From: Paenibacillus oleatilyticus
GTDB taxonomy: Bacteria; Bacillota; Bacilli; Paenibacillales; NBRC-103111
Reading direction: 5' to 3'
NCBI RefSeq assembly: GCF_018998565.1
Contig: NZ_JAHNZO010000034.1
Span: 20,688 to 84,687 of the forward strand
Length of the DNA stretch: 64,000 bases
The notes beneath the pieces were generated by a model that was not told where the DNA came from, searched no databases, and worked only from the letters and a program-made list of their open reading frames with translations. Numbering within the stretch: position 1 is the first letter of the stretch; every line of letters begins with the position of its first letter. Positions 8,196 through 15,571 of the stretch are shown here, one piece after another. Position numbers and translations under genes: made by a program.

Positions 8196-9974
8196 ATGCA
8201 GCAGCCAAGACCGGAGTATCCACGCCCGCAATTTGTAAGAGAAGAATGGTTCAATCTGAACGGAGCGTGGGAATTTGCTTTCGATGATGCCGGTTCCGGC
8301 GAACGGGAACGGTGGTATATCCCTGGCGGAGATTCGGCGGAAGCGGCGTTTACTCATACGATCAACGTGCCTTTTTGCTTCCAAAGCCCGTTAAGCGGGA
8401 TTGGCGATCCTTCGATTCACGACACGGTTTGGTATCGCAAGAAGATGACTCTCCCGGCATCGTACTTAGATAAAAGAGTGCTTCTGCATTTCGGAGCGGT
8501 GGATTACCGTGCATCGGTGTGGGTCAACGGACAGCTTGCGATGACGCATGAAGGCGGCCATGTTCCGTTCGAGGGGGATATTACGGACTTACTGAAGCAT
8601 GGCGAGAACCATATTGTCGTCAAAGCGGAGGATTTCTCGCGAGACAAGCGACTGCCCAGAGGCAAGCAATTTTGGGAGGACAAATCCCGGATGATCTGGT
8701 ACACCCGCACGACAGGCATTTGGCAAACCGTATGGATGGAAGCAGTGGAAGCGACTCATCTGAAGAGGGTTTGGCTGACGCCGGATATCGATCGGGACGA
8801 GATTCAACTGCGCATCGGCGTTCAAGGCAGAGCGCACGGGATCGAAGTCAGCGTGAAAGCTGTCATTACCTTTCAAGGTGAGCATGTGACAACCGAGACG
8901 TTCCGGATCAACCATGATCTCGAAAGCCGATCGATCGGCTTGAACGATTTTCACGACCATGGGATGGGCAGGCTGTGGAGTCCGGAAACCCCGAACCTGT
9001 ATGATGTGGAATTTATTGTTTTTGTCGACGGCGTGGAGACCGACAGGGTCAAATGCTATTTCGGCATGCGAAAAATATCGATTGAGCATGGGAAGATATG
9101 CCTGAATAACCGGCCTATCGTCATGAAAATGGTACTTGACCAAGGGTATTTCCCTGACGGTATTTTGACGGCTCCAACCGATGAAGCGATTCGCCGGGAT
9201 GTGGAGCTGACGAAAGCGATGGGGTTCAACGGATCGAGAAAGCATCAGAAAGTGGAAGATCCGAGGTTTATGTATTGGTGTGACAAACTTGGGCTCCTGG
9301 TATGGGGAGAGATGGCGAATGCCTACGATTATTCCGCTCAGTATGCTCAAAGGTTCGCACAGGAGTGGCAGGAAGCGATCCTGAGGGACTATAACCACCC
9401 CTGCATCGTAGCTTGGGTACCGCTGAACGAGAGCTGGGGCGTGCCTAATATTCTGATCGACCGCCGTCAGCAGCATCACGCCCAGGCGATGTATTACATG
9501 ACCAAATCGTTCGACGAGCATCGGCCGGTTATTTCTAATGACGGCTGGGAGCATATGAAGTCCGATTTGTGTACCATCCACGATTACGAGTGGCGCGAAG
9601 AGGTGCTTACCGAACGGTACAGCACGGCTCAAAATGCCGTTCATTCCATGCCGGCCAACCGGCGGATTCATGTGGGCGGCATCAGCTATGCAGGCGAGCC
9701 TATTTTCTTGTCCGAGTTCGGAGGAATTTCTTTCCGCAAAAGCCATTGGGAAGGGTGGGGTTATTCGGGGGCAGCCAGCGAGGAGGATTTTCTCAAGCGT
9801 CTGACCGCGGTAATGCGTCCGGCGCTTTGTTCTCCTGTACTGCAAGGCTTCTGTTATACGCAGTTGACCGATGTTGAGCAGGAAATTAACGGATTGCTGA
9901 CTTATGATCGAGTACCGAAGGTACCGCTTGAGCAAATTAGGGCCATCGTTGAAGGCACCGCCTGGACATCATAA
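8196..9974 (+). CDS. Glycoside hydrolase family 2 (beta-galactosidase/glucuronidase-like)
   Basis: Cytoplasmic retaining glycosidase of 592 residues without a signal peptide. In order: N-terminal sugar-binding jelly roll (RPEYPRPQF, WFNLNGAWEFAFDD), an immunoglobulin-like middle domain (about 190-300) and a TIM barrel. The acid/base is Glu412 in PLNESWG and the probable nucleophile Glu507 in LSEFGGISF. It is much shorter than LacZ (about 1,000 residues), ending with the barrel. The start ATG is preceded by GAGGAGAAGAGGAG. It likely hydrolyses the oligosaccharide taken up by the upstream transporter; the linkage cannot be told from sequence. Confidence 0.92.
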   Translation: MQQPRPEYPRPQFVREEWFNLNGAWEFAFDDAGSGERERWYIPGGDSAEAAFTHTINVPFCFQSPLSGIGDPSIHDTVWYRKKMTLPASYLDKRVLLHFGAVDYRASVWVNGQLAMTHEGGHVPFEGDITDLLKHGENHIVVKAEDFSRDKRLPRGKQFWEDKSRMIWYTRTTGIWQTVWMEAVEATHLKRVWLTPDIDRDEIQLRIGVQGRAHGIEVSVKAVITFQGEHVTTETFRINHDLESRSIGLNDFHDHGMGRLWSPETPNLYDVEFIVFVDGVETDRVKCYFGMRKISIEHGKICLNNRPIVMKMVLDQGYFPDGILTAPTDEAIRRDVELTKAMGFNGSRKHQKVEDPRFMYWCDKLGLLVWGEMANAYDYSAQYAQRFAQEWQEAILRDYNHPCIVAWVPLNESWGVPNILIDRRQQHHAQAMYYMTKSFDEHRPVISNDGWEHMKSDLCTIHDYEWREEVLTERYSTAQNAVHSMPANRRIHVGGISYAGEPIFLSEFGGISFRKSHWEGWGYSGAASEEDFLKRLTAVMRPALCSPVLQGFCYTQLTDVEQEINGLLTYDRVPKVPLEQIRAIVEGTAWTS

Positions 9975-10135
9975 AGCCGGGCGTTCCAGGCCTCATGAAC
10001 TAGAAGGCAGGATGTCGAACGTTATAAAGTAAAATTGCCCATAAAACTCATAGAATCGCACATGTTCAACGCCCGACAGCATTCTTACAATAGTAGCTGT
10101 GGCGATAGAGTAACGCTCAAATAATTTGGGATAAT

Positions 10136-10163
10136 TTGACGATAATCGATAAAATATGATAAT
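10136..10163 (+). promoter_or_regulatory. Predicted sigma-A promoter of the PKS operon
   Basis: TTGACG (10136-10141), a 16-base spacer and GATAAT (10158-10163). It lies in the only long AT-rich stretch of the window (9975-10257, 283 bases without a gene) and points into loaP. The repeated ATAATTTG (10121-10128 and 10131-10138) and GATAAT (10130, 10141, 10158), together with GGGATA (10128-10133) / TATCCC (10165-10170) as outer inverted arms, overlap it and could be an operator. Confidence 0.5.
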
Positions 10164-10193
10164 CTATCCCATATAATTACATAGATTAAATAT

Positions 10194-10210
10194 TTTAGTG
10201 TTACACTAAA
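10194..10210. promoter_or_regulatory. 17-bp palindrome, probable operator
   Basis: TTTAGTGT-T-ACACTAAA is a perfect 8-bp inverted repeat around one central base. With a single-base centre it cannot fold well as RNA, so it looks like the DNA site of a dimeric repressor (TetR, GntR or MarR style). It sits about 30 bases downstream of the predicted promoter and upstream of the loaP ribosome binding site. No cognate regulator gene is found in this window. Confidence 0.5.
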
Positions 10211-10257
10211 TTCATGTTGACTTCATAATTTCAATAAAGCATGGAAGGGGAGAAGTG

Positions 10258-10833
10258 ATGGATTGGTATGCATTATTTGTCGAAACGGGAAAAGAAGACT
10301 TTGTTCGCACGAGAATTCGCCATGTTTTTGACGAATCGGAGCTCAATGCGATCGTGCCGAAGCGGAAGTTGCAGGAACGCAAACAAGGAAGGGCATACGA
10401 AGTTTGCAAAACGATGTTTCCCGGTTACGTGCTGATTAAAACCCGGATGAACGTGAATTCTTACTATGAGCTAAAACAAATTCCGAAGTGCTATCGGCTT
10501 TTAAATAAGTATAACAGGATGGACATAAAAGAGAGCTTGCAGGAAAGCGGTATGGATGCCGAGCAGGAATCGAACTTATTTTTCAAAATTGAAGAGCAGG
10601 AAATGGCTTTAATTACGCAGCTTATGGATAGTAACGCAACGATCGGATATTCGACTGTATATGTAGAAAACTCAAAAGTGATCGTTTGCGACGGCCCGCT
10701 TAAGGGTAAGGAAGCAATCATCGAGAAAATCGATAGACGCAAGAATAGGGCGCGAATTTCACTGGAGTTCATGCGGAAGAGAGTATGCTTTGATGTAGGG
10801 ATTCATGTGTTGGATATGCTTGGGGTTCATTGA
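10258..10833 (+). CDS. loaP: LoaP-type NusG paralogue, processive antiterminator
   Basis: Specialised NusG paralogue of 191 residues. The N-terminal NGN domain starts with the typical WYALFVETGKED and contains the FPGYVLI motif near residue 60. The C-terminus is a KOW domain (VCDGPLKGKEAIIEKIDRRKN). LoaP proteins ride on RNA polymerase and let it read through terminators in very long polyketide operons such as dfn and mln in Bacillus velezensis, which matches the 53 kb operon that follows. I prefer the ATG at 10258 over the GTG directly before it, since AAGGGGAG is then well spaced. It is the first gene after the promoter. A housekeeping NusG is unlikely because of the context and weak similarity. 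Confidence 0.9.
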   Translation: MDWYALFVETGKEDFVRTRIRHVFDESELNAIVPKRKLQERKQGRAYEVCKTMFPGYVLIKTRMNVNSYYELKQIPKCYRLLNKYNRMDIKESLQESGMDAEQESNLFFKIEEQEMALITQLMDSNATIGYSTVYVENSKVIVCDGPLKGKEAIIEKIDRRKNRARISLEFMRKRVCFDVGIHVLDMLGVH

Positions 10834-10870
10834 ACTCTGTTTGGTGCAGTTTCCAAAATTCAGAAGTGAA

Positions 10871-10896
10871 TCCAAACGATGCTTCGGTACGTTGGA
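10871..10896 (+). promoter_or_regulatory. Leader RNA hairpin with UUCG tetraloop, candidate LoaP target
   Basis: In the 114-base gap between loaP and the first PKS gene, the sequence folds as T-A, C-G, C-G, A-T, A-T, bulged A76, C-G, G-C, bulged A79, T-A, G-T, C-G, closed by a UUCG tetraloop (10883-10886); A numbers are the last two digits of the position. LoaP family members are known to bind a hairpin in the 5' leader of their target operon. The fold is seen directly; the identity as the LoaP element is inference from position and shape. Confidence 0.6.
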
Positions 10897-10947
10897 GCAG
10901 CTCTGATGACATATAACGCGTTTTCGTAGTGTGTATATTACATACAG

Positions 10948-13900
10948 ATGACAGGGCGAAGCTATGCCGATATGGAGGGATCTGCGCTGGAAAAATCGGT
11001 TGTATTTATGTTCTCGGGCCAAGGGTCTCATTACTACCAGATGGGCAGGCAGTTGTTCGGCAGCAACGTTCGCTTTCAAAGTACGATGTCCGAGCTGGAC
11101 AAGCTGGCGATTGAACTGAGTGGAGAATCCATCGTGCAGCATCTTTATAAGAATGGTTCTGCCGGTACATCCTTCACCAGGACGCTGATCTCTCATCCTG
11201 CTATTTTTATGGTAGAGTTCGCATTGGCTCAAGCGTTAATAGCTGAGGGGGTGCGGCCCGATTACGTGCTTGGCAGCAGTCTGGGCGAATTCGCTGCCGC
11301 TGCGGTATCGGGCATTTTATCCGCGGAAGATGCGCTTAGATGCGTCATTGAGCAGGCAAATTGCTTTGAGCGGCATTGCAGCCCGGGTTCTATGGTTGCT
11401 GTGCTTGCCCATCATTCATTACTCGAACAAATCCCCGGAATCGAACATTGTACGCTGGTGTCCGTCAATTATGACGGGCATTTTGTTATTTCCGGACCGC
11501 ATGAAGCCCTCTCGCACGTCGGGAGCTGGTTGGCAAGCAAATCGGTGGTCAGTCGGATTCTTCCGGTATCGTTCGCTTTCCACTCCAGCCTCATTGATCA
11601 GGCGGAGCGTTCTTACGTCGATTATTTGAGCCGGTTTACCTTTCAAAAGCCGCGAATTCCCTACATGTCTTGCTTGCTCGGCGGCTTTGCCAGCGAAATA
11701 GAGCAGGATCATTTTTGGCAGATCGCCAGAAAGCCTATACGTTTCCGCGAAGCGGCGGAGAAACTTGAAGCGCTAGGTCCGCACAACTATGCGGATGTGG
11801 GGCCGGGCGGCACGCTGGCCGGATTCGTCAGACGGAATTTCAAACCCGATTCATTATCGGAAACGTTTATCATATTGGCCCCTTTCATGAAAGAAGAAGA
11901 AGGTATGCGGAACCTATGCGCAAAATTTCGAACAATTGAACCCGTTGTCCAAGGAGGAAGGCGCGTCATGAAAGCGTATGTATTTCCAGGTCAAGGATCG
12001 CAGTTTAAGGGGATGGGCCAACATCTTTTCGGGCAATTTCCGGATCTCGTTGCAGTCGCAGACGATGTACTGGGCTACTCTATAGCGAATTTATGCTTGC
12101 AGGATGGCGAAGGACGGCTGAACCGTACGGAATATACGCAACCTGCTTTGTACGTCGTGAATGCCTTGACCTATTATCAGACTTTGCAGGAAATCGGCAT
12201 ATCTCCGGATTATACGGCCGGTCACAGTCTGGGCGAGTTCAACGCGCTGCTCGCTGCGGGGGTGTTCGACTTCGCAACCGGGCTGCAGCTGGTTAAATTC
12301 AGGGGGGAGTTAATGAGCAAGGCTGCCGGCGGCGGCATGGCGGCTGTGTTGGGGCTTGCCTATGACAAGGTGCGTCAAGTGCTGCGGGACCATCGGCTGG
12401 AAACGATCGATATCGCCAATATCAACAGTCCTTCGCAAATCGTACTATCCGGACCCAAAGACGATATCGTCGCAGCGCAATCCGTTTTCGAATTAGCCGG
12501 AGCCGGCAATTATGTAGTTTTGAATGTAAGCGGCGCATTTCATTCCCGCTACATGGAATCGGCTAAGCGGCAGTTTGCGGATTATGTGCGTCGTTTTGCA
12601 TTTGCTGCACCGCATATTCCTGTTATTTCCAATGTGCGGGCCAGACCTTATACCGCCGCAACGATTGTTGAAAATATGGTGGAGCAGATCACATCTCCCG
12701 TGCAGTGGACGGACAGCATCCGCTATATGATGGGCAGAGGGGTCGAGGATATTGTTCAAATCGGCCCCGGCTCTGCTGTCGCCAAATTGGTGCATGCCAT
12801 TCAAAGAGATGCGACCCCTCTTGTCGTGGAGGAACACGAACAGGAAGGAATTGAGGCGGAGCCGAACGGCGAGGAACAGGCTGCCGGACATCCGCAGCTT
12901 TTCACCGCGGATAATTTGGGCTGCGCCGAATTCAAAGAAGACTACGGGCTGAGGCTGGCTTATATCGCAGGCGGGATGTACGGCGGCATCTCCTCGAAGG
13001 AAATGGTCGTACGCCTTGCGAAAGCCGGAATGATGGGGTTTCTCGGTACCGGGGGAATGCGAATCGCCGACATCGAAGCCGAGCTGTTATCCCTACAGCG
13101 GGAGCTTGCGGACAACCAGCCCTACGGTCTGAACGTTGTGCATAATCAGAGCCAGCCGGAAATGGAAGACGCTATTGTGGATCTGCTCTTGAGACGACAG
13201 GTTACCCGGGTGGAGGCCAAAGGTTTCTTGACCATGACGCCGGCGCTCGTAAGATATCGGACAATGGGCTTGTCCCGCAATCGAGACGGCGGCATCGCAT
13301 CGTCGCATAAAATCATCGCCAAATGCTCCCGGCCGGAAATCGCGGCATTGTTTATGAGTCCCGCTCCCGATCCTATTCTAGACAAGCTGCTCCGCGAGCG
13401 GAGCATTACGGAGGAGCAGGCCGAATGGGCAAGAAGCGTGCCGATGGCGGACGATATTTGTGCGGAAGCGGATTCCGCGGGATATACGGACGGTGCGGCG
13501 GCGATGGCACTGCTGCCGGCCATGCTTGCACTTCGCGAAACGATGATGGCCAGACACCGGTATGCCCGAAAAATCAGAGTCGGAGCGGCGGGAGGGATCG
13601 GAACTCCCGAGGCCGCTGCGGCTGTTTTTGTCATGGGGGCGGATTTCATCCTGACGGGGTCCATCAATCAGTGTACCGTGGAGGCCGGCACGAGCGCGGC
13701 GGTCAAAGATTTACTTCAGCAGATCAATGTGCAGGATACGGCATATGCACCTGCCGGAGAGATGTTTGAGCTCGGAGCGAAAGTGCAGGTGCTCAAAAAA
13801 GGCGTTTATTTTCCGGCCAGAGCCAATAAATTGTACGAGTTATACCGCCAGCACGACAGTATTGACGAGATCGACGAGAAGACGAAATCGCGGCTTCAGG

Positions 13901-14238
13901 AGCAATATTTCAAAAAGAGCTTTGAAGACATCTATACGGAAGTCAAGCAGACGTATAGCGCGGGAGAAATTGAGCAAGCCGAGCGAAGCCCGAAAGCGAA
14001 AATGGCGTTGTTGTTCAAATGGTATTTTTCCCATGCAACGAAGCTGGCGCTGCAAGGAGACGCGGAAGCGAAGGTCGATTACCAGGTGTACTGCGGGCCG
14101 GCTTTGGGAGCGTTTAATCAATGGGTGCTTGGAACTCCGATGGAACGTTGGCAGCAAAGGCATGTCGATGTCATCGGTGACACATTGATGAAGGAGACGG
14201 CACAGCTTCTGAATCGGCGTTTGTTCCGCACCGGATAA
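10948..14238 (+). CDS. Trans-acting acyltransferase tandem with enoylreductase (AH/AT-AT-ER)
   Basis: Stand-alone protein of 1,096 residues serving the AT-less PKS modules. First AT-like domain (about 15-325): GQGSHYY, Ser111 in GSSLGE, FAFHS; the position of the malonate-binding Arg is Gln136, as expected for a proofreading acyl hydrolase. Second AT (about 341-640): VFPGQGSQ, Ser427 in GHSLGE, Arg452 in KFRGELM, GAFHS, a typical malonyl-CoA transacylase that loads the ACPs. Third (about 655-1090): a PfaD-type flavin-dependent trans-enoylreductase (LGTGGMRI, GAAGGIGTPEAA). Similar fusions occur in other trans-AT clusters. The start codon has no evident Shine-Dalgarno; ATG 10972 is an alternative. 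By contrast, a strong AGGAGG precedes an in-frame ATG at 11968, exactly at the start of the second AT. Confidence 0.92.
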   Translation: MTGRSYADMEGSALEKSVVFMFSGQGSHYYQMGRQLFGSNVRFQSTMSELDKLAIELSGESIVQHLYKNGSAGTSFTRTLISHPAIFMVEFALAQALIAEGVRPDYVLGSSLGEFAAAAVSGILSAEDALRCVIEQANCFERHCSPGSMVAVLAHHSLLEQIPGIEHCTLVSVNYDGHFVISGPHEALSHVGSWLASKSVVSRILPVSFAFHSSLIDQAERSYVDYLSRFTFQKPRIPYMSCLLGGFASEIEQDHFWQIARKPIRFREAAEKLEALGPHNYADVGPGGTLAGFVRRNFKPDSLSETFIILAPFMKEEEGMRNLCAKFRTIEPVVQGGRRVMKAYVFPGQGSQFKGMGQHLFGQFPDLVAVADDVLGYSIANLCLQDGEGRLNRTEYTQPALYVVNALTYYQTLQEIGISPDYTAGHSLGEFNALLAAGVFDFATGLQLVKFRGELMSKAAGGGMAAVLGLAYDKVRQVLRDHRLETIDIANINSPSQIVLSGPKDDIVAAQSVFELAGAGNYVVLNVSGAFHSRYMESAKRQFADYVRRFAFAAPHIPVISNVRARPYTAATIVENMVEQITSPVQWTDSIRYMMGRGVEDIVQIGPGSAVAKLVHAIQRDATPLVVEEHEQEGIEAEPNGEEQAAGHPQLFTADNLGCAEFKEDYGLRLAYIAGGMYGGISSKEMVVRLAKAGMMGFLGTGGMRIADIEAELLSLQRELADNQPYGLNVVHNQSQPEMEDAIVDLLLRRQVTRVEAKGFLTMTPALVRYRTMGLSRNRDGGIASSHKIIAKCSRPEIAALFMSPAPDPILDKLLRERSITEEQAEWARSVPMADDICAEADSAGYTDGAAAMALLPAMLALRETMMARHRYARKIRVGAAGGIGTPEAAAAVFVMGADFILTGSINQCTVEAGTSAAVKDLLQQINVQDTAYAPAGEMFELGAKVQVLKKGVYFPARANKLYELYRQHDSIDEIDEKTKSRLQEQYFKKSFEDIYTEVKQTYSAGEIEQAERSPKAKMALLFKWYFSHATKLALQGDAEAKVDYQVYCGPALGAFNQWVLGTPMERWQQRHVDVIGDTLMKETAQLLNRRLFRTG

Positions 14239-14290
14239 GCATAAATCGGGATCAAGTAAAATCAATATCGCGTATGCGAGGAGTGAGAGT

Positions 14291-15532
14291 ATGCAGATCG
14301 ACACGGACGTATTGATTGTCGGCGCAGGAATTGCAGGTGCGACATTGGCGCTTGCCCTAGGCAGGAAAGGCTATAACGTTACGCTGATTGATCGTTTAAA
14401 GCGATTCCAAAACATACCGAAAGGAGACTTTCTTCAACCGGTTACCATCGATATTTTGAACGGATTGGGAGTGCTGCCCGACATTAGCCGGCACTGCGCT
14501 ACGGTAACAAAGGTCAACTACGGTACGATAGGCGGCGTCAAGTGCTTTACCGGAAACTACGCCGACCTGGATATGCCGGTCAACTATGCACTGAACGGGG
14601 AGCACCGAAAAATACACGAGGGCGTTATCAATGCGGCAACCGCTCTTCCGAACGTCCGTTTTTATCCCGGCGTTAACGCCGAGAAGCTTGTCTATGCGAA
14701 TGGCAGGGTGGCGGGAGTTGTGGCTAGTTCGGACGATGGGACCTTGACGATCTCCTGCAAAGTGCTGGTGGGCTCGGACGGCATCAAATCGAAGATCAGG
14801 GAGCAGCTTGCCCTGAAATACAATCTTTATCCTTACGAAGAGAAGAAGGCCAAAATGTTCGTTTTTACGCTTCATACGGCAACAGCTCCGGAGGCCGAAG
14901 CCAGCTTTTATTTTGGACAGGGCGTCAGTTGCGGCGCATTTCCACTGCCTGATAACCGGGTTCGGGTGTATTTGGCTCTCCGCAAAGACTTATGGCAGAA
15001 AATCAAAGGCGAAGGTATCGAAGCTTTGCAGGCACTGCTGCATTCCCTATACCCCAGGCTGAAAGATGAGGTGGCCCAAATCGCCGACTTTAAGCAGGTT
15101 CAGTCCGTACCGGCCTTTTATTTGCATACTCCAAAATGGGCGGTGGACGGAGCTGTTCTGCTGGGAGACGCTTGTCATGCTTTAAGTCCGGCGCTCGGAC
15201 AAGGGATGAATTTGGCGATCCAAGGGGCGATGGAGCTGGCGGGCACGCTGGAAGCGGCGCTGAGCACCGGCGATTATTCCGAAAATACGCTGCGTTCGTA
15301 CGAAAAGAAGAGGCGAAAATACGTCCGGTTAATTCAGCAGAACAGTACTGCCCACACGTTTTGCTGGTTTATGAAAAACGCAGCTTTCGTCAAAATGCGC
15401 AACGCCGCCTTCCGTCGAATGGGAAACTGCCCGAATTTGCTGAAAGAGCAAATGCTCACGACATCCGGGTACAGCGATAAACCGCCCTCGCTTTCCCATC
15501 TGCTCCGCTTCGCCGGGCTGATGAAGCCGTGA
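14291..15532 (+). CDS. FAD-dependent monooxygenase (UbiH/PHBH-like)
   Basis: Flavoprotein of 413 residues of the class A monooxygenase family. Visible: the FAD-binding GAGIAGA motif near residue 12, the middle DG motif (LVGSDGIKSKIR, about 160) and the GD motif (LLGDACHALSPALGQGMN, about 295), all intact. These enzymes use NAD(P)H and O2 to hydroxylate or epoxidise a substrate. It stands inside the PKS operon between the AT-ER gene and the first PKS, with GAGGAGTGAG upstream of its ATG, so it most likely oxidises the polyketide or an intermediate. The site of action is unknown; epoxidation of a double bond and hydroxylation are equally possible. Confidence 0.88.
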   Translation: MQIDTDVLIVGAGIAGATLALALGRKGYNVTLIDRLKRFQNIPKGDFLQPVTIDILNGLGVLPDISRHCATVTKVNYGTIGGVKCFTGNYADLDMPVNYALNGEHRKIHEGVINAATALPNVRFYPGVNAEKLVYANGRVAGVVASSDDGTLTISCKVLVGSDGIKSKIREQLALKYNLYPYEEKKAKMFVFTLHTATAPEAEASFYFGQGVSCGAFPLPDNRVRVYLALRKDLWQKIKGEGIEALQALLHSLYPRLKDEVAQIADFKQVQSVPAFYLHTPKWAVDGAVLLGDACHALSPALGQGMNLAIQGAMELAGTLEAALSTGDYSENTLRSYEKKRRKYVRLIQQNSTAHTFCWFMKNAAFVKMRNAAFRRMGNCPNLLKEQMLTTSGYSDKPPSLSHLLRFAGLMKP

Positions 15533-15571
15533 CGCTTACGACGAAGTCCAAGTGACGGAAAGGAGAGGAGA

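Noticed and set aside
8589..9935. 448-codon open frame on the minus strand opposite the GH2 gene
   Set aside because: It mirrors the GH2 coding frame, has no ribosome binding site and gives a protein rich in His, Arg and Pro with no recognisable motif; the + strand protein has intact catalytic motifs.
10217..10245. TTGACT at 10217 as -35 of a second promoter
   Set aside because: The matching -10 position would be CATGGA and would overlap the loaP ribosome binding site.
10834..10947. Terminator in the leader after loaP
   Set aside because: Only a weak TTTGG/CCAAA pairing and the UUCG hairpin are seen, neither followed by a T run.
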